64,000 bases of DNA. It comes from Gordonia sp. SL306 (GTDB lineage Bacteria > Actinomycetota > Actinomycetes > Mycobacteriales > Mycobacteriaceae). Below, piece by piece: positions 19,864-29,328 of the stretch. A program made the position numbers and the translations under genes. The first letter of the stretch is position 1. The number at the start of each line of letters is the position of its first letter. Under the pieces are notes generated by a model that had not been told where the DNA came from, searched no databases, and was given only the letters and a program-made list of their open reading frames with translations. Location of the stretch: NCBI RefSeq assembly GCF_026625785.1, contig NZ_CP113063.1, positions 4,712,001-4,776,000 of the forward strand. Reading direction: 5' to 3'.

Positions 19864-20652
19864 TCAGTGGCCCAGGATCTTCCCGAGGAAATCGCGGGCA
19901 CGTTCGGATCGGGGATTGGAGAAGAAGCTCTCCGGGTCGGAATCCTCCACGATCGCACCGTCAGCCATGAAGATCACCCGATCGGCCGCCTTGCGCGCGA
20001 AGCCCATCTCGTGGGTGACCACGATCATCGTCATCCCCTCCTTGGCGAGGGAGACCATCACGTCGAGTACCTCGTTGACCATCTCGGGGTCGAGCGCCGA
20101 TGTCGGTTCGTCGAAGAGCATGATCTTCGGCGCCATCGCGAGTGACCGCGCGATGGCGACACGCTGCTGCTGGCCGCCGGACAGCTGGGCGGGATACTTG
20201 TCCTTCTGGCTCTCGATGCCGACACGTTCGAGAAGTTCGAGCGCCCGTTTGTTTGCCTCGGCCTTGTTCTTCCTGCGCACCTTGGTGGGAGCCAGGGTCA
20301 CATTCTGCAGGATTGTCTTGTGCGCGAAGAGATTGAAGGACTGGAACACCATCCCGACATCGGCGCGCAGACGGGCGAGATCCTTGCCCTCGTCGGGCAG
20401 TAGTTTGCCCTCGACGTAGATCTCACCGCTGTCGACGGGCTCGAGACGGTTGATGGTGCGGCACAGGGTGGACTTGCCCGAGCCCGATGGGCCGAGCACC
20501 ACGACAACCTGCCCGGCCGGAACCTCGAGGTTGATGTCACGCAGCACGTGGAGTGATCCGAAATGCTTCTGAACGTCTTTCATGACGATCATCGGTTGCG
20601 AGCCGGACGTCGGTTCGGTCGTCGCGGGTTGCTCGATCGGCGAATCGGTCAT
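19864..20652 (-). CDS. gluA: Glutamate-type ABC transporter ATPase GluA
   Basis: A 262-residue ABC ATPase that powers uptake. The Walker [10 protein letters not shown] lies near residue 53, the Q-loop [14 protein letters not shown] near 100, the signature LSGGQQQR near 155, and Walker [15 protein letters not shown] near 175. A ~20-residue Ser/Thr/Pro-rich N-terminus precedes [14 protein letters not shown]; a start at that Met is possible. On the minus strand TAGGGT (20661-20666) ends 8 nt before the ATG, so the operon mRNA has almost no leader. Divergent from miaB. Confidence 0.94.
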   Translation of the reverse strand: MTDSPIEQPATTEPTSGSQPMIVMKDVQKHFGSLHVLRDINLEVPAGQVVVVLGPSGSGKSTLCRTINRLEPVDSGEIYVEGKLLPDEGKDLARLRADVGMVFQSFNLFAHKTILQNVTLAPTKVRRKNKAEANKRALELLERVGIESQKDKYPAQLSGGQQQRVAIARSLAMAPKIMLFDEPTSALDPEMVNEVLDVMVSLAKEGMTMIVVTHEMGFARKAADRVIFMADGAIVEDSDPESFFSNPRSERARDFLGKILGH

Positions 20653-20735
20653 AAGGAATCACCCTAGTGTGAGCGGGGCAGCGCGTCCTGTTCATCGGCC
20701 GTCCGAGTGTCGAAAGGCGGATTTGCGCAGGCCCG

Positions 20736-20741
20736 TACCCT
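20736..20741 (+). promoter_or_regulatory. -10 element of leaderless miaB promoter
   Basis: TACCCT ends 7 nt before the GTG at 20749. It decides the start over an in-frame ATG at 20707, which lies upstream of the promoter. Confidence 0.65.
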
Positions 20742-20748
20742 GGGAGGC

Positions 20749-22329
20749 GTGAGTATCGAGTTGTCCGAGCGGCGTGGCGCCCCCGACGCCGGAGCCGGCA
20801 TCGGGTCCGACGTTGCCGCTCCCGCCCGCAGCTATCAGGTGCGGACATACGGCTGTCAGATGAACGTGCACGATTCGGAACGTATCGCCGGCCTCCTGGA
20901 GGACGCCGGATACACCAAGGCGCCCGACGACGCCGATGCTGATCTGGTCGTGTTCAACACCTGTGCCATCCGGGAGAACGCGGACAACAAGCTGTACGGA
21001 AACCTGTCACATCTCGCGCCGGCGAAGTCGGAGCGCCCGGGGATGCAGATCGCGGTCGGCGGGTGCCTCGCGCAGAAGGACAAGGACACGGTGCTGCGCA
21101 AGGCGCCGTGGGTCGACGTCGTGTTCGGCACGCACAACATCGGTTCGTTGCCCGCACTGCTCGAACGCGCGCGACACAACGAGTCGGCACAGGTCGAGAT
21201 CCTCGAATCACTCGAACGGTTCCCGTCGACGCTGCCCGCCAAGCGTGACTCGGCCTACTCCGGCTGGGTATCGGTCTCCGTCGGCTGCAACAACACCTGC
21301 ACGTTCTGTATCGTGCCGTCGCTGCGCGGCAAGGAGGTCGACCGCCGGCCCGGCGACGTCCTGGCAGAGGTCCAGGCACTCGTCGACCAGGGCGTCAGCG
21401 AGGTGACCCTGCTCGGTCAGAACGTGAACGCGTACGGGATGTCTTTCGCCGATCCCGACCAGCCCCGCAACCGTGGCGCCTTCGCGGAGCTGTTGCGTGC
21501 CTGCGGGAGCATCGAGGGTCTCGAGCGCGTCCGGTTCACGTCGCCGCATCCGGCCGAGTTCACCGACGACGTCATCGAGGCGATGGCGGAGACGCCCAAT
21601 GTCTGCCCGCAGTTGCACATGCCGCTGCAGTCGGGCTCCGACCGCATCCTGAAGTCGATGCGGCGCAGCTACCGGCAGCGCAAGTTCCTCGGCATCCTCG
21701 ACAAGGTGCGGGCGGCGATGCCGGACGCCGCGATCACCACCGACATCATCGTCGGCTTCCCGGGTGAGACCGAGGAGGACTTCCAGCAGACACTCGACGT
21801 GGTCGCCGCGGCACGGTTCTCCAGCGCGTTCACCTTCCAGTACTCGCCGCGCCCCGGAACGCCGGCCGCCTCGATGCCGGACCAGGTCCCGCCCGAGGTG
21901 GTCGGGGAGCGCTATCGACGATTGATCGCCTTGCAGGAGGAGATCTGTCTCACCGAGAATCGGGCCATCGTCGGTCGTGAGGTCGAACTGCTCGTCGTCG
22001 CCGACGAGGGTCGGAAATCGGCCAACACCCGGCGGATGACCGGTCGGGCGCGTGACGGACGTCTCGTTCATTTCGCTGCGGGGGAGCGGGTCGGGAGCGA
22101 TGTGATCCGTCCTGGTGACGTGGTGACGACCCACGTGACCGCTGCTGCCCCACACCATCTCATCGCCGATGCGGGGGTGGTGACGCACCGCCGGACCCGT
22201 GCCGGAGATGCCCACGAGACGAGCCGCACGCCTACGACGCCGCCGGTCGGAGTAGGACTCGGTCTACCGACGATCGGTGCGGTGCCTGTCGAACCGGTCG
22301 CCACCGGATGCGCAGGAGGTTGTGGCTGA
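20749..22329 (+). CDS. miaB: tRNA-2-methylthio-N6-dimethylallyladenosine synthase MiaB
   Basis: Adds the methylthio group to i6A37 in tRNA. Three N-terminal Fe-S cysteines lie in TYGCQMN, FNTCAIR and GGCLAQ; the radical-SAM motif CNNTCTFC lies near residue 180; a TRAM domain covers about 405-475. The tail (475-526) is low in similarity and ends in GCAGGCG, whose two cysteines are unusual. The start at 20749 fits a leaderless message. miaA lies 3 kb downstream and makes the substrate i6A37. Its stop overlaps the next gene (TGATG). Confidence 0.95.
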   Translation: MSIELSERRGAPDAGAGIGSDVAAPARSYQVRTYGCQMNVHDSERIAGLLEDAGYTKAPDDADADLVVFNTCAIRENADNKLYGNLSHLAPAKSERPGMQIAVGGCLAQKDKDTVLRKAPWVDVVFGTHNIGSLPALLERARHNESAQVEILESLERFPSTLPAKRDSAYSGWVSVSVGCNNTCTFCIVPSLRGKEVDRRPGDVLAEVQALVDQGVSEVTLLGQNVNAYGMSFADPDQPRNRGAFAELLRACGSIEGLERVRFTSPHPAEFTDDVIEAMAETPNVCPQLHMPLQSGSDRILKSMRRSYRQRKFLGILDKVRAAMPDAAITTDIIVGFPGETEEDFQQTLDVVAAARFSSAFTFQYSPRPGTPAASMPDQVPPEVVGERYRRLIALQEEICLTENRAIVGREVELLVVADEGRKSANTRRMTGRARDGRLVHFAAGERVGSDVIRPGDVVTTHVTAAAPHHLIADAGVVTHRRTRAGDAHETSRTPTTPPVGVGLGLPTIGAVPVEPVATGCAGGCG

Positions 22330-22982
22330 TGGCCGACACGAGTGACCGTCCAGAGGACGGAACGGGCAGCGGCGACGTACCCGCCGACCGCGACAGCGCG
22401 ACCGATGCGGGCCGATTCGCGGAGTACGAAGGTGATCTGCGCAAGGCCGAACGCAAGGTCGCCGGTGAGATCGACCCCGGCATGCGCGCCCTCGTGGTCG
22501 CCGTGGCGGTCCTCGTGGCGATGCTCTCGCTCGTGCTGCCGCACACCGGTTCCGCGAGCGGAATCGACGTGCTGACGTTCTCCCCGGATGCGGTGGCCGA
22601 GCGGGTCACCATCACCTCGAAGGTGTTCGTCTACTTCGTCGCCATCTTCGGGATCGGCGCGTCGGTGCTCGCGTTGCTGACCCGTCGCTGGATCATCGCG
22701 TGGATAGCGCTGTGTGGCAACGCGATCGCGTGTGTCGCCGGAATGCTCGCCTGGTGGTCACGGAACACGCCGGGCGTCGGTGGCGTCCAACCGCCGTCGG
22801 GCGTCGGTATCGGGCTGATCATCGGGTGGCTGGCCGTCTTCGTGCTGACCTTCCACTGGGCCCGGGTCGTGTGGGCCCGCAGCACCTATCACCTGGCACT
22901 CGAGGAAGAGCGGCGCGAAGAGGCAGCGACCCGCGACGCCCTGGCGCGCTCGTTGCAGCGCAAACCCGGTCAGGACAGCTGA
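22329..22982 (+). CDS. Conserved actinobacterial membrane protein (Rv2732c-like)
   Basis: A 217-residue protein with a polar N-terminus (1-50, acidic then basic) and four hydrophobic helices at about 55-75, 97-118, 122-143 and 155-175, with a charged C-terminal helix LALEEERREEAATRDALARS. It follows miaB with overlapping stop and start (TGATG, 22327-22331), as its homologue does in mycobacteria. Function unknown. I chose the ATG at 22329 over the in-frame ATG at 22308, which would place seven extra residues inside miaB. Confidence 0.82.
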   Translation: MADTSDRPEDGTGSGDVPADRDSATDAGRFAEYEGDLRKAERKVAGEIDPGMRALVVAVAVLVAMLSLVLPHTGSASGIDVLTFSPDAVAERVTITSKVFVYFVAIFGIGASVLALLTRRWIIAWIALCGNAIACVAGMLAWWSRNTPGVGGVQPPSGVGIGLIIGWLAVFVLTFHWARVVWARSTYHLALEEERREEAATRDALARSLQRKPGQDS

Positions 22983-23003
22983 GAGTTCGGGAGAGCGGCC
23001 CGG

Positions 23004-24428
23004 TCAGCGGTCGGCGATCGCACTGGCCGCGGCGTCAGCCCACTCTTTCCACTGGGCCGCCTGGTCGCGGAGTTTGGCAGCGTCCTTGGCCTTGCCGCGC
23101 TCTTCGGCCTTGCGCGCCTGATCCTCGATCTGGGCCGCACGGTCCGCGAACTGCGCGGCCCTGGCCTGCGCCTCGGGGTCGGTGCGCTGCCACTGGGCGT
23201 CTTCGGCGTCGCGAATCCGCTTCTCCAGCGCACGGGCCCGGCCCTCGAGGCCGCTCATCTGTTCCCGGGGTACCTTGCCGATCTCATCCCACTTGTCGCG
23301 GAACGCCCGGAACTCGCGGCGCGCGGCGTCGAGATCCGACGACGGGTTGATGGTCTTCTCGGCGGCATCGAGGAGGGCGACCTTTGCGGTGGCATTGGCC
23401 GCGAACTCGCTGTCCCGCTCGGACGTGGCGGCGTTGCGTGCCGAGAAGAACACATCCTGGGCGGCCTTGAAGCGCTGCCACAAGGCGTCGTCGGCGTCGC
23501 GTGGGGCACGACCGGCCGCCTTCCATTCGGCGAGGAGCTCACGGAACTTGCCCGACGTCGGACCCCAGTCGGTGGAACCGGACAGTTCCTCGGCGCGCGC
23601 GATCAGCTCTTCCTTGCGGGCCTTGGCGCCGGCCCGCTCACGGTCGAGTTCGGCGAAATGGGCGCCGCGACGACGGTTGAAGGCGTCCCGCGCCTTGGCG
23701 TAGCGCTTCCACAGGGCATCGTCGGTCTTGCGATCGACCCCCTTGATGGTCTTCCACTCGTCGAGAATCGCCCGGAGCCGGTCGCCTGCCGCCTTCCACT
23801 GTGTGGAATCGGCGCCGATCTCCTCGGCCTCGGCGGCCAGCAGTTCCTTGCGCGCGATCGCCTCGGTGCGCAACCGGTCGCGCTCGGACTTGATCGAGTC
23901 GGCCACCTCGTCGGCACTCCCGACGATCAGGTTCAACCGCTCCTCGAGCGCCGCCACGTCGCCGAGGACCGCCGCGGTCGGCAGCGCGTCGAGCAGGTGT
24001 TGAGCGGCAGCCTGGGCTTTACGTGGATCGCCGGACCGCGCGGCCAGGCGTTCCTCGAGGATCTCCACCTCGGTGGCGAGGTCATCGAACTTGCGGGCGA
24101 AATGGGCGAGACCGTCCTCGACCGAACCCGCTTGCCAGGAACCGATCTCCCGTTCGCCGGAGGGCGCCTTGAGCCAGACCACACCGTCCGCGTCGATCCG
24201 CCCGAACTGATGCGGGTCCCCGTGTGGAACGGGGGTCGGCACCAGCGGCAACTCGCTGGGTCGGGGGTGCGGACCGGGCCGCGGACCGGGTTTCGGTCCC
24301 GGTCTCGGCCGCGGTCGCGGCGTCACTTCCTCCGCGGACGAAGACGGACCACCTGTCGCCGCGGTGTCGGCAGGGGTCGTCGACTCCGTCACCTCGGAGG
24401 CAATTGTCGGATCGGTCGGATCAGTCAT
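23004..24428 (-). CDS. DUF349 domain coiled-coil protein
   Basis: A 474-residue soluble protein. Residues 1-70 are Ser/Thr then Pro/Arg-rich; residues 75-140 hold a conserved module ([20 protein letters not shown]); three DUF349 repeats follow (about 185-250, 255-330, 335-400), each with the W(K)xxG.....D..LW.R...A.D.FF pattern; the C-terminal 70 residues are Glu/Arg/Ala helix. DUF349 proteins have no firm function. The ATG at 24428 has GGAGAGG upstream; a longer frame starting at 24527 lacks one. A homologue (Rv2731) sits between miaB and miaA in mycobacteria, also reversed. Confidence 0.85.
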   Translation of the reverse strand: MTDPTDPTIASEVTESTTPADTAATGGPSSSAEEVTPRPRPRPGPKPGPRPGPHPRPSELPLVPTPVPHGDPHQFGRIDADGVVWLKAPSGEREIGSWQAGSVEDGLAHFARKFDDLATEVEILEERLAARSGDPRKAQAAAQHLLDALPTAAVLGDVAALEERLNLIVGSADEVADSIKSERDRLRTEAIARKELLAAEAEEIGADSTQWKAAGDRLRAILDEWKTIKGVDRKTDDALWKRYAKARDAFNRRRGAHFAELDRERAGAKARKEELIARAEELSGSTDWGPTSGKFRELLAEWKAAGRAPRDADDALWQRFKAAQDVFFSARNAATSERDSEFAANATAKVALLDAAEKTINPSSDLDAARREFRAFRDKWDEIGKVPREQMSGLEGRARALEKRIRDAEDAQWQRTDPEAQARAAQFADRAAQIEDQARKAEERGKAKDAAKLRDQAAQWKEWADAAASAIADR

Positions 24429-24610
24429 GTGCAGGTGCCCTCTCCCGCAGGTTGGTTGCCGCGCGTCACGGCTGCCGTCGCATCGATACCTCTGTGGCGC
24501 CCGGCGTCGACACGGAGGTCTCCCCATTCAAACAGGTCAGAGCTCTTCGTGGGGCCGCTGCCACGACATTGCACCGCGATGCCGGTGCTGAGCGCGCCTC
24601 ATCGCTCGAC

Positions 24611-24616
24611 TAGCGT
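24611..24616 (+). promoter_or_regulatory. -10 element of leaderless promoter before the Rv2728c-like gene
   Basis: TAGCGT ends 7 nt before the GTG at 24624. An in-frame ATG at 24579 lies upstream of it. Confidence 0.6.
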
Positions 24617-24623
24617 CGTGGTC

Positions 24624-25349
24624 GTGCTGGCGTCCGTGGTCTTCGTGCCGAGTGCTCCTTTGCTGGTGCCGGCTCTGGCCGGCCGCCTCGCCGTCGACAC
24701 CGACGAGGTGCGCGCAGCGACCCGGGCGGCGGGCCGAGATCTGGCCGGGACGGCGTCGACGTGGATCGCGATCGGCGCCACCGATACCGACGTCGACCAG
24801 GTCGGCACGGCCGGGACGTTCCTGCCGTACGGGGTCGATGTGCCGGTGTTCCTCGACGCGGCTGACGTCGGTGGTCGAGCGGACGACACCCGCGGCCTGC
24901 CGTTGTCGTTTCTGATCGCGGGCTGGCTCCGTGCCGAGGCCGGGGCAGAGGTCGTCACGCCCGTCCCGGTGACACCCGGCGCGACACCTGCCCGGTGTGC
25001 GCAACTGGGTGCCGAGCTCGCCGGCCGTGTGGACGGCGAGTCGGAGCCGATCGGCGTCCTCGTGGTCGGCGACGGCGCGATCTCGTTGTCGCCGCGGGCT
25101 CCCGGCGGCGGCCTGCGGGAAACCGCCGTGCGTCTGCAGCAGGTCATCGACGACGCGCTCGGCACCGCCGACGCCGCAGCACTCGCCGGGCTCGATCCCG
25201 AGGTATGCGCGGCCGAGGGCGTTGGCGGGCGACCGGTCTGGCAGGTCGCGGCAGCGCTGTGCGCCGGTCGTCGGATGCACGGCGAACTCCGATATGCCCG
25301 CGCGCCCTTCGGGGTCGGTTACGTGGTCGCGGTCTGGACTCCGCAATGA
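24624..25349 (+). CDS. Conserved protein upstream of miaA (Rv2728c-like)
   Basis: A 241-residue protein beginning [20 protein letters not shown]. The opening [10 protein letters not shown] and [14 protein letters not shown] segments recall the LigB/extradiol-dioxygenase-like fold used by several catalytic-subunit-like proteins, but metal ligands are not clear. It starts with GTG on a presumed leaderless mRNA, and its stop overlaps the miaA start (ATGA), so the two are translationally coupled. This coupling is conserved in relatives. A role near tRNA modification is only a guess. Confidence 0.8.
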   Translation: MLASVVFVPSAPLLVPALAGRLAVDTDEVRAATRAAGRDLAGTASTWIAIGATDTDVDQVGTAGTFLPYGVDVPVFLDAADVGGRADDTRGLPLSFLIAGWLRAEAGAEVVTPVPVTPGATPARCAQLGAELAGRVDGESEPIGVLVVGDGAISLSPRAPGGGLRETAVRLQQVIDDALGTADAAALAGLDPEVCAAEGVGGRPVWQVAAALCAGRRMHGELRYARAPFGVGYVVAVWTPQ

Positions 25350-26257
25350 CCACTCCGATCCCGGTTGCGGTCCTCGGTCCCACCGCGAGCGGCAAGTCGG
25401 ATCTCGCACTCGATCTCGCGGAGCGACTCGACGGCGAGATCGTCAACCTCGACGCGATGCAGCAGTACCGCGGGATGGACATCGGCACGGCGAAACTGAC
25501 GGTGGCGGAGCGTCGAGGCATCCCGCATCACCAGATAGATGTCCTCGACGTGACCGAGACGGCGACCGTCGCGCGGTATCAGCAGGCCGCCACGGACGAC
25601 GTCCAGACGCTGCTCACGGCGGGCCGGACCCCGATCCTGGTCGGCGGGTCGATGATGTACATCCAGGGGCTGCTGGACAATTGGCGGTTCCCGGCGACCG
25701 ACGCCGATGTCCGGGCGAAATACGAGGCGATGCTCGCCGACGACGGCGTGGCCCGTCTCCATCAGCGTCTCGCCGAGGTCGATCCGCAGGCGGCGGCGTC
25801 CATCCTCGCCACCGATGGCCGACGGATCGTGCGTGCCCTCGAGGTCGTGGAGATCACCGGTGAACCGTTCGCGGCGTCGGCACCCACCATCGGAGACCCG
25901 CGGTGGGGTACGCGAATCCTCGCACTCGACCGGGAGACCGGCGCCCTGGACGAGCGGATCCGGTTGCGCACCCGCCAGATGTTCGCCGGTGGGCTGGAAA
26001 CGGAGGTGCGCGACCTCTGCGAGGTCGGATTGCGCGAGGGCCGGACGGCCTCCCGGGCCATCGGATATGCACAGGTCCTCGCGGCTCTCGACGGCGAACA
26101 CGACATGGCGACGGCCGAAGAGCTCACCTTCATCGGGACGCGGCGCTACGTTCGCCGGCAGCGTTCGTGGTTCCGCCGCGACCATCGCATCATGTGGCTC
26201 GACGCTGCGGAACCCGACCTGGTCGGCGCCGCCCTCCGGGCGATCGGCCACGGCTGA
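25346..26257 (+). CDS. miaA: tRNA dimethylallyltransferase MiaA
   Basis: Transfers the dimethylallyl group to A37 of tRNAs reading UNN codons. The P-loop GPTASGKS lies near residue 10; [15 protein letters not shown] and [11 protein letters not shown] follow; [14 protein letters not shown] near 95 and the [14 protein letters not shown] tail near 275 are family signatures. At 303 residues it is complete. The start overlaps the upstream gene by four bases. Confidence 0.96.
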   Translation: MTTPIPVAVLGPTASGKSDLALDLAERLDGEIVNLDAMQQYRGMDIGTAKLTVAERRGIPHHQIDVLDVTETATVARYQQAATDDVQTLLTAGRTPILVGGSMMYIQGLLDNWRFPATDADVRAKYEAMLADDGVARLHQRLAEVDPQAAASILATDGRRIVRALEVVEITGEPFAASAPTIGDPRWGTRILALDRETGALDERIRLRTRQMFAGGLETEVRDLCEVGLREGRTASRAIGYAQVLAALDGEHDMATAEELTFIGTRRYVRRQRSWFRRDHRIMWLDAAEPDLVGAALRAIGHG

Positions 26258-26292
26258 TCGGTGCGTGGCCAGGGGGCCCGAAGGACGGCCCG

Positions 26293-26298
26293 TACCCT
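26293..26298 (+). promoter_or_regulatory. -10 element of leaderless dapF promoter
   Basis: TACCCT ends 7 nt before the GTG at 26306, which is in frame with DapF. Confidence 0.65.
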
Positions 26299-26305
26299 GG
26301 ATGGG

Positions 26306-27253
26306 GTGACGGCGACCCAGTCCACTGCACAGTCCACCGCCCGGCCCGGATCGGCCTCCGACCGTCGGCGTTTCGTGAAGGGGCACGGCACCCAGAACGA
26401 CTTCGTCATCCTCACCGACCCGGCGGCAGACCTCGAATTGACCGAGCCCGTGGTGGCCGCGCTGTGCGACCGTCGGCGCGGCATCGGCGCGGACGGCCTG
26501 CTGCGGGTGGTGCGCTCGGCGGCGCTGGTGGAGCGGGGAGTGCTGACTGCGCTGCCCGACGGCGTCGGACCAGACGACTGGTTCATGGACTACCGCAATG
26601 CCGACGGATCGATCGCGGAGATGTGCGGGAACGGCGTGCGGGTGTTCGCCCACCACCTGCGGGCCTCGGGCCTGGTCGCCGACGACGCGTTCACCGTCGG
26701 GTCGCGCGCAGGTGCCCGACCGGTGATCGTGCACAGCCACGACGAGGTCCGCGCTGACGTGACCGTCGAGATGGGGCAGGTGCGTCTGACCGGCGAATCG
26801 TTGGTGCGGATCGGCGACGACGCGTATCGCGGTGCGATGGTCGACGTGGGCAATCCGCATCTGGCCTGCGTGGTGCCGGACATGACCGCCGCCGACCTGG
26901 CGGCTGTCGACTTCACCGCGGGGGTCGAGATCGACAGCCAGGCCTTTCCGCACGGTGCCAACGTTGAGCTGGTGACGCCCGCCGGACCTGTCGACGAACG
27001 AGGCCGACTACCTGCGGCGATGCGAGTGTTCGAGCGCGGTGTGGGCGAGACGCGCAGTTGCGGGACCGGTCTGGTGGCGGCGGGCGCCGCGATCCTGGCC
27101 GCCGGCGACCAGTCCACCGGCACTCTCTGCATCACCGTGCCAGGTGGTCGCGTCGAGGTGGATATCCGGGCCGACGGGTCCCACCTGCGCGGACCATCGA
27201 TGCTGGTCGCCGACGGTGAACTGCGGACCGGTTGGGACCGACTTCAGGACTGA
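26306..27253 (+). CDS. dapF: Diaminopimelate epimerase DapF
   Basis: Converts LL- to meso-diaminopimelate for lysine and peptidoglycan. The two catalytic cysteines lie in [10 protein letters not shown] near residue 106 and in [10 protein letters not shown] near 252. The domain starts at [14 protein letters not shown] near residue 23. The 315 residues are a little long because of a Ser/Thr/Ala-rich N-terminus. The GTG start matches a leaderless promoter. Confidence 0.95.
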   Translation: MTATQSTAQSTARPGSASDRRRFVKGHGTQNDFVILTDPAADLELTEPVVAALCDRRRGIGADGLLRVVRSAALVERGVLTALPDGVGPDDWFMDYRNADGSIAEMCGNGVRVFAHHLRASGLVADDAFTVGSRAGARPVIVHSHDEVRADVTVEMGQVRLTGESLVRIGDDAYRGAMVDVGNPHLACVVPDMTAADLAAVDFTAGVEIDSQAFPHGANVELVTPAGPVDERGRLPAAMRVFERGVGETRSCGTGLVAAGAAILAAGDQSTGTLCITVPGGRVEVDIRADGSHLRGPSMLVADGELRTGWDRLQD

Positions 27254-27327
27254 TCTCCTGGCCACCCGGCGGTCACCGGAAAACCAGGTGCTGTGCAGTC
27301 CCATGACGTGAGATCATGGTCTTGCCT

Positions 27328-28839
27328 ATGACCGAATCAGCATCCACACCATTTTCCCTGTCCACCCCGGACGACGACGATCTCACCGATCTCCCCGAGA
27401 CCGCCACCGAGCCGGGCACCGGCCGCGACATCCTCCGCGGTCTGGCACAACCCACGACGGGTGAGCTCCAGCTCTCCGAGCGCGCCTCTCTGCAGCGTGT
27501 CGCCGGATTGTCGACCGAACTCACCGACGTCACCGAGGTCGAATACCGGCAGCTGCGACTCGAACGCGTCGTTCTGGTCGGTGTCTGGACCGAGGGCAGC
27601 GCCGCCCAGGCGCGCGCCAGCATGGTCGAACTCGCCGCACTGGCCGAGACGGCCGGCTCGGAGGTTCTCGACGCGCTGATCCAGCGGCGGTCGCGGCCCG
27701 ACTCGGCCACCTACATCGGGTCCGGCAAGGCCGACGAACTCCGCGAGGCCGTGCTCACCTCCGGCGCCGACACGGTGATCTGCGACGGTGAACTCACCCC
27801 GGCTCAGCTCACCGCGCTGGAGAAGATCGTCAAGGTCAAGGTCATCGACCGGACCGCATTGATCCTCGACATCTTCGCCCAGCACGCGACGTCGCGCGAG
27901 GGCAAAGCCCAGGTGTCGCTCGCCCAGATGGAGTACATGCTGCCCCGACTGCGTGGGTGGGGCGAGTCGATGTCGCGCCAGGCGGGTGGTCGCGCGGGAA
28001 GCAACGGCGGTGTGGGTCTGCGTGGTCCGGGCGAGACGAAGATCGAGACGGATCGTCGGCGCATTCGCGAACGAATGGCGAAGCTGCGCCGGGAGATCCG
28101 CGGGATGAAGAAGTCGCGCACCGTGATGCGCGCGGCGCGCGAACGCAACGCCATCCCTCGATTGACGGTCGCCGGGTACACGAACGCCGGCAAGTCGAGT
28201 CTCGTCAACGCGATGACCGGGTCCGGCGTCCTCGTGCAGGACGCACTGTTCGCCACCCTAGACCCCACCACCCGTCGCGCCACCCTCGACGACGGCCGCG
28301 CAGTGGTGTTCACCGACACCGTCGGTTTCGTGCGGCACCTGCCGACGCAGCTCGTCGAGGCGTTTCGGTCGACACTGGAGGAGGTGGTCGACGCCGACCT
28401 GGTCCTGCACGTCGTCGACGGTGCGGATGCCTTTCCTGCCGAACAGATCTCGGCCGTGCGTCAGGTGATCAACGAGGTCGTCGCCGAGGAGGACGCCGCG
28501 CCGCCGCCGGAACTGTTGGTGATCAACAAGATCGACGCCGTCGACGCCACCAGGATGGCCGAACTGCGTGGGGCGTTCGGTGATGCGGTGTTCGTGTCCG
28601 CGCGCACCGGTGAGGGCTTGCCCGAGCTGTTCGACCGGCTCCGCGAGTTCATCGGCCGCTCCGACGTGGAGCTGACGATCGACGTGCCGTACACCCGTGG
28701 TGACGTGGTGTCGCGGATTCACGAGGAGGGCGAGGTGCTGTCGAGCGAACACACCGCGGACGGCACCCGGATGCGAGTGCGCGTCCCGGCAGCCTTCGCA
28801 GGCGCGCTCGACGATCTCACGGTGACGACCTCACGGTGA
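27328..28839 (+). CDS. hflX: GTPase HflX
   Basis: A ribosome-splitting GTPase used under stress. The N-terminal HflX domain (about 60-210) carries RRSRPDSATYIGSGKADEL-type and LRGPGETKIETDRR motifs; the G domain has GYTNAGKSSL (near residue 283), DTVGF (near 330), NKID (near 395) and SARTG (near 425). Start is uncertain: ATG at 27328 (MTESAST) follows a weak CATGGT -10 by 7 nt; ATG at 27316 in the same frame has no site either. The gene ends in a convergent region with ptsH. Confidence 0.94.
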   Translation: MTESASTPFSLSTPDDDDLTDLPETATEPGTGRDILRGLAQPTTGELQLSERASLQRVAGLSTELTDVTEVEYRQLRLERVVLVGVWTEGSAAQARASMVELAALAETAGSEVLDALIQRRSRPDSATYIGSGKADELREAVLTSGADTVICDGELTPAQLTALEKIVKVKVIDRTALILDIFAQHATSREGKAQVSLAQMEYMLPRLRGWGESMSRQAGGRAGSNGGVGLRGPGETKIETDRRRIRERMAKLRREIRGMKKSRTVMRAARERNAIPRLTVAGYTNAGKSSLVNAMTGSGVLVQDALFATLDPTTRRATLDDGRAVVFTDTVGFVRHLPTQLVEAFRSTLEEVVDADLVLHVVDGADAFPAEQISAVRQVINEVVAEEDAAPPPELLVINKIDAVDATRMAELRGAFGDAVFVSARTGEGLPELFDRLREFIGRSDVELTIDVPYTRGDVVSRIHEEGEVLSSEHTADGTRMRVRVPAAFAGALDDLTVTTSR

Positions 28840-28846
28840 GGTAGCC

Positions 28847-28937
28847 ATCCGCCGAGCGTGCGCAGAAATCCGCCGAGCGTGCGCAGGCAGTGATGCCCAC
28901 GCACGCTCGACGGGATTCTGTGCACGCTCGACGGGAA
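28847..28937. repeat. Four-copy short repeat, two direct and two inverted, between hflX and ptsH
   Basis: The core CCGAGCGTGCGCA occurs at about 28847-28867 and 28868-28885 on the plus strand. Its near-complement TGCACGCTCGACGGG (or GCACGCTCGACGGG) occurs at about 28900-28917 and 28921-28937. The copies can fold into alternative long stem-loops. The region lies between convergent genes, so it may end both transcripts; it may instead be a REP-like dispersed repeat. Confidence 0.8.
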
Positions 28938-28966
28938 ACCGGGCACCGCTCGGGAGGGCTCCGGCC

Positions 28967-29227
28967 TCAGTCGGCGTCGAGGTCCTTGGCGACCAGGGTG
29001 GCAATCGCATCGAGGGTGTTCTGATCCTCGGCCGTGACCACGACGTTGGTGCCCTTCTCGGCGCCGAGAGTCATGATCATCAGAGCCGAACCGGCATCCA
29101 CCGGGTCTCCGCCCTCGAGGCCGATGGTGACCGCGGTGCCGGCGTCCGCGACCGCCTCGGCAATGATCGTCGCGGGACGGGCATGCAGGCCGACGGCGGA
29201 TCCGACGGTGACGGTGGTGCTGGGCAT
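28967..29227 (-). CDS. ptsH: Phosphocarrier protein HPr
   Basis: An 86-residue PTS carrier. The phosphorylated histidine lies in GLHARPA near residue 15; SALMIMTLGAEKGT near 47 holds the conserved regulatory-serine region. It takes phosphate from EI (ptsI, 4.3 kb away) and passes it to FruA. TGAGGAGA precedes the ATG. It lies 101 nt after fruA on the same strand and may have its own promoter in that gap. Confidence 0.96.
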   Translation of the reverse strand: MPSTTVTVGSAVGLHARPATIIAEAVADAGTAVTIGLEGGDPVDAGSALMIMTLGAEKGTNVVVTAEDQNTLDAIATLVAKDLDAD

Positions 29228-29328
29228 GTGGGTGTCTCCTCACTCATTCGGTGGTGATGTCTGAATTGTGTCGCTGAGGACGATTGTGCACGCGTTCGCG
29301 GCGGCGGGGTGCGGCTTGACCGATCACC

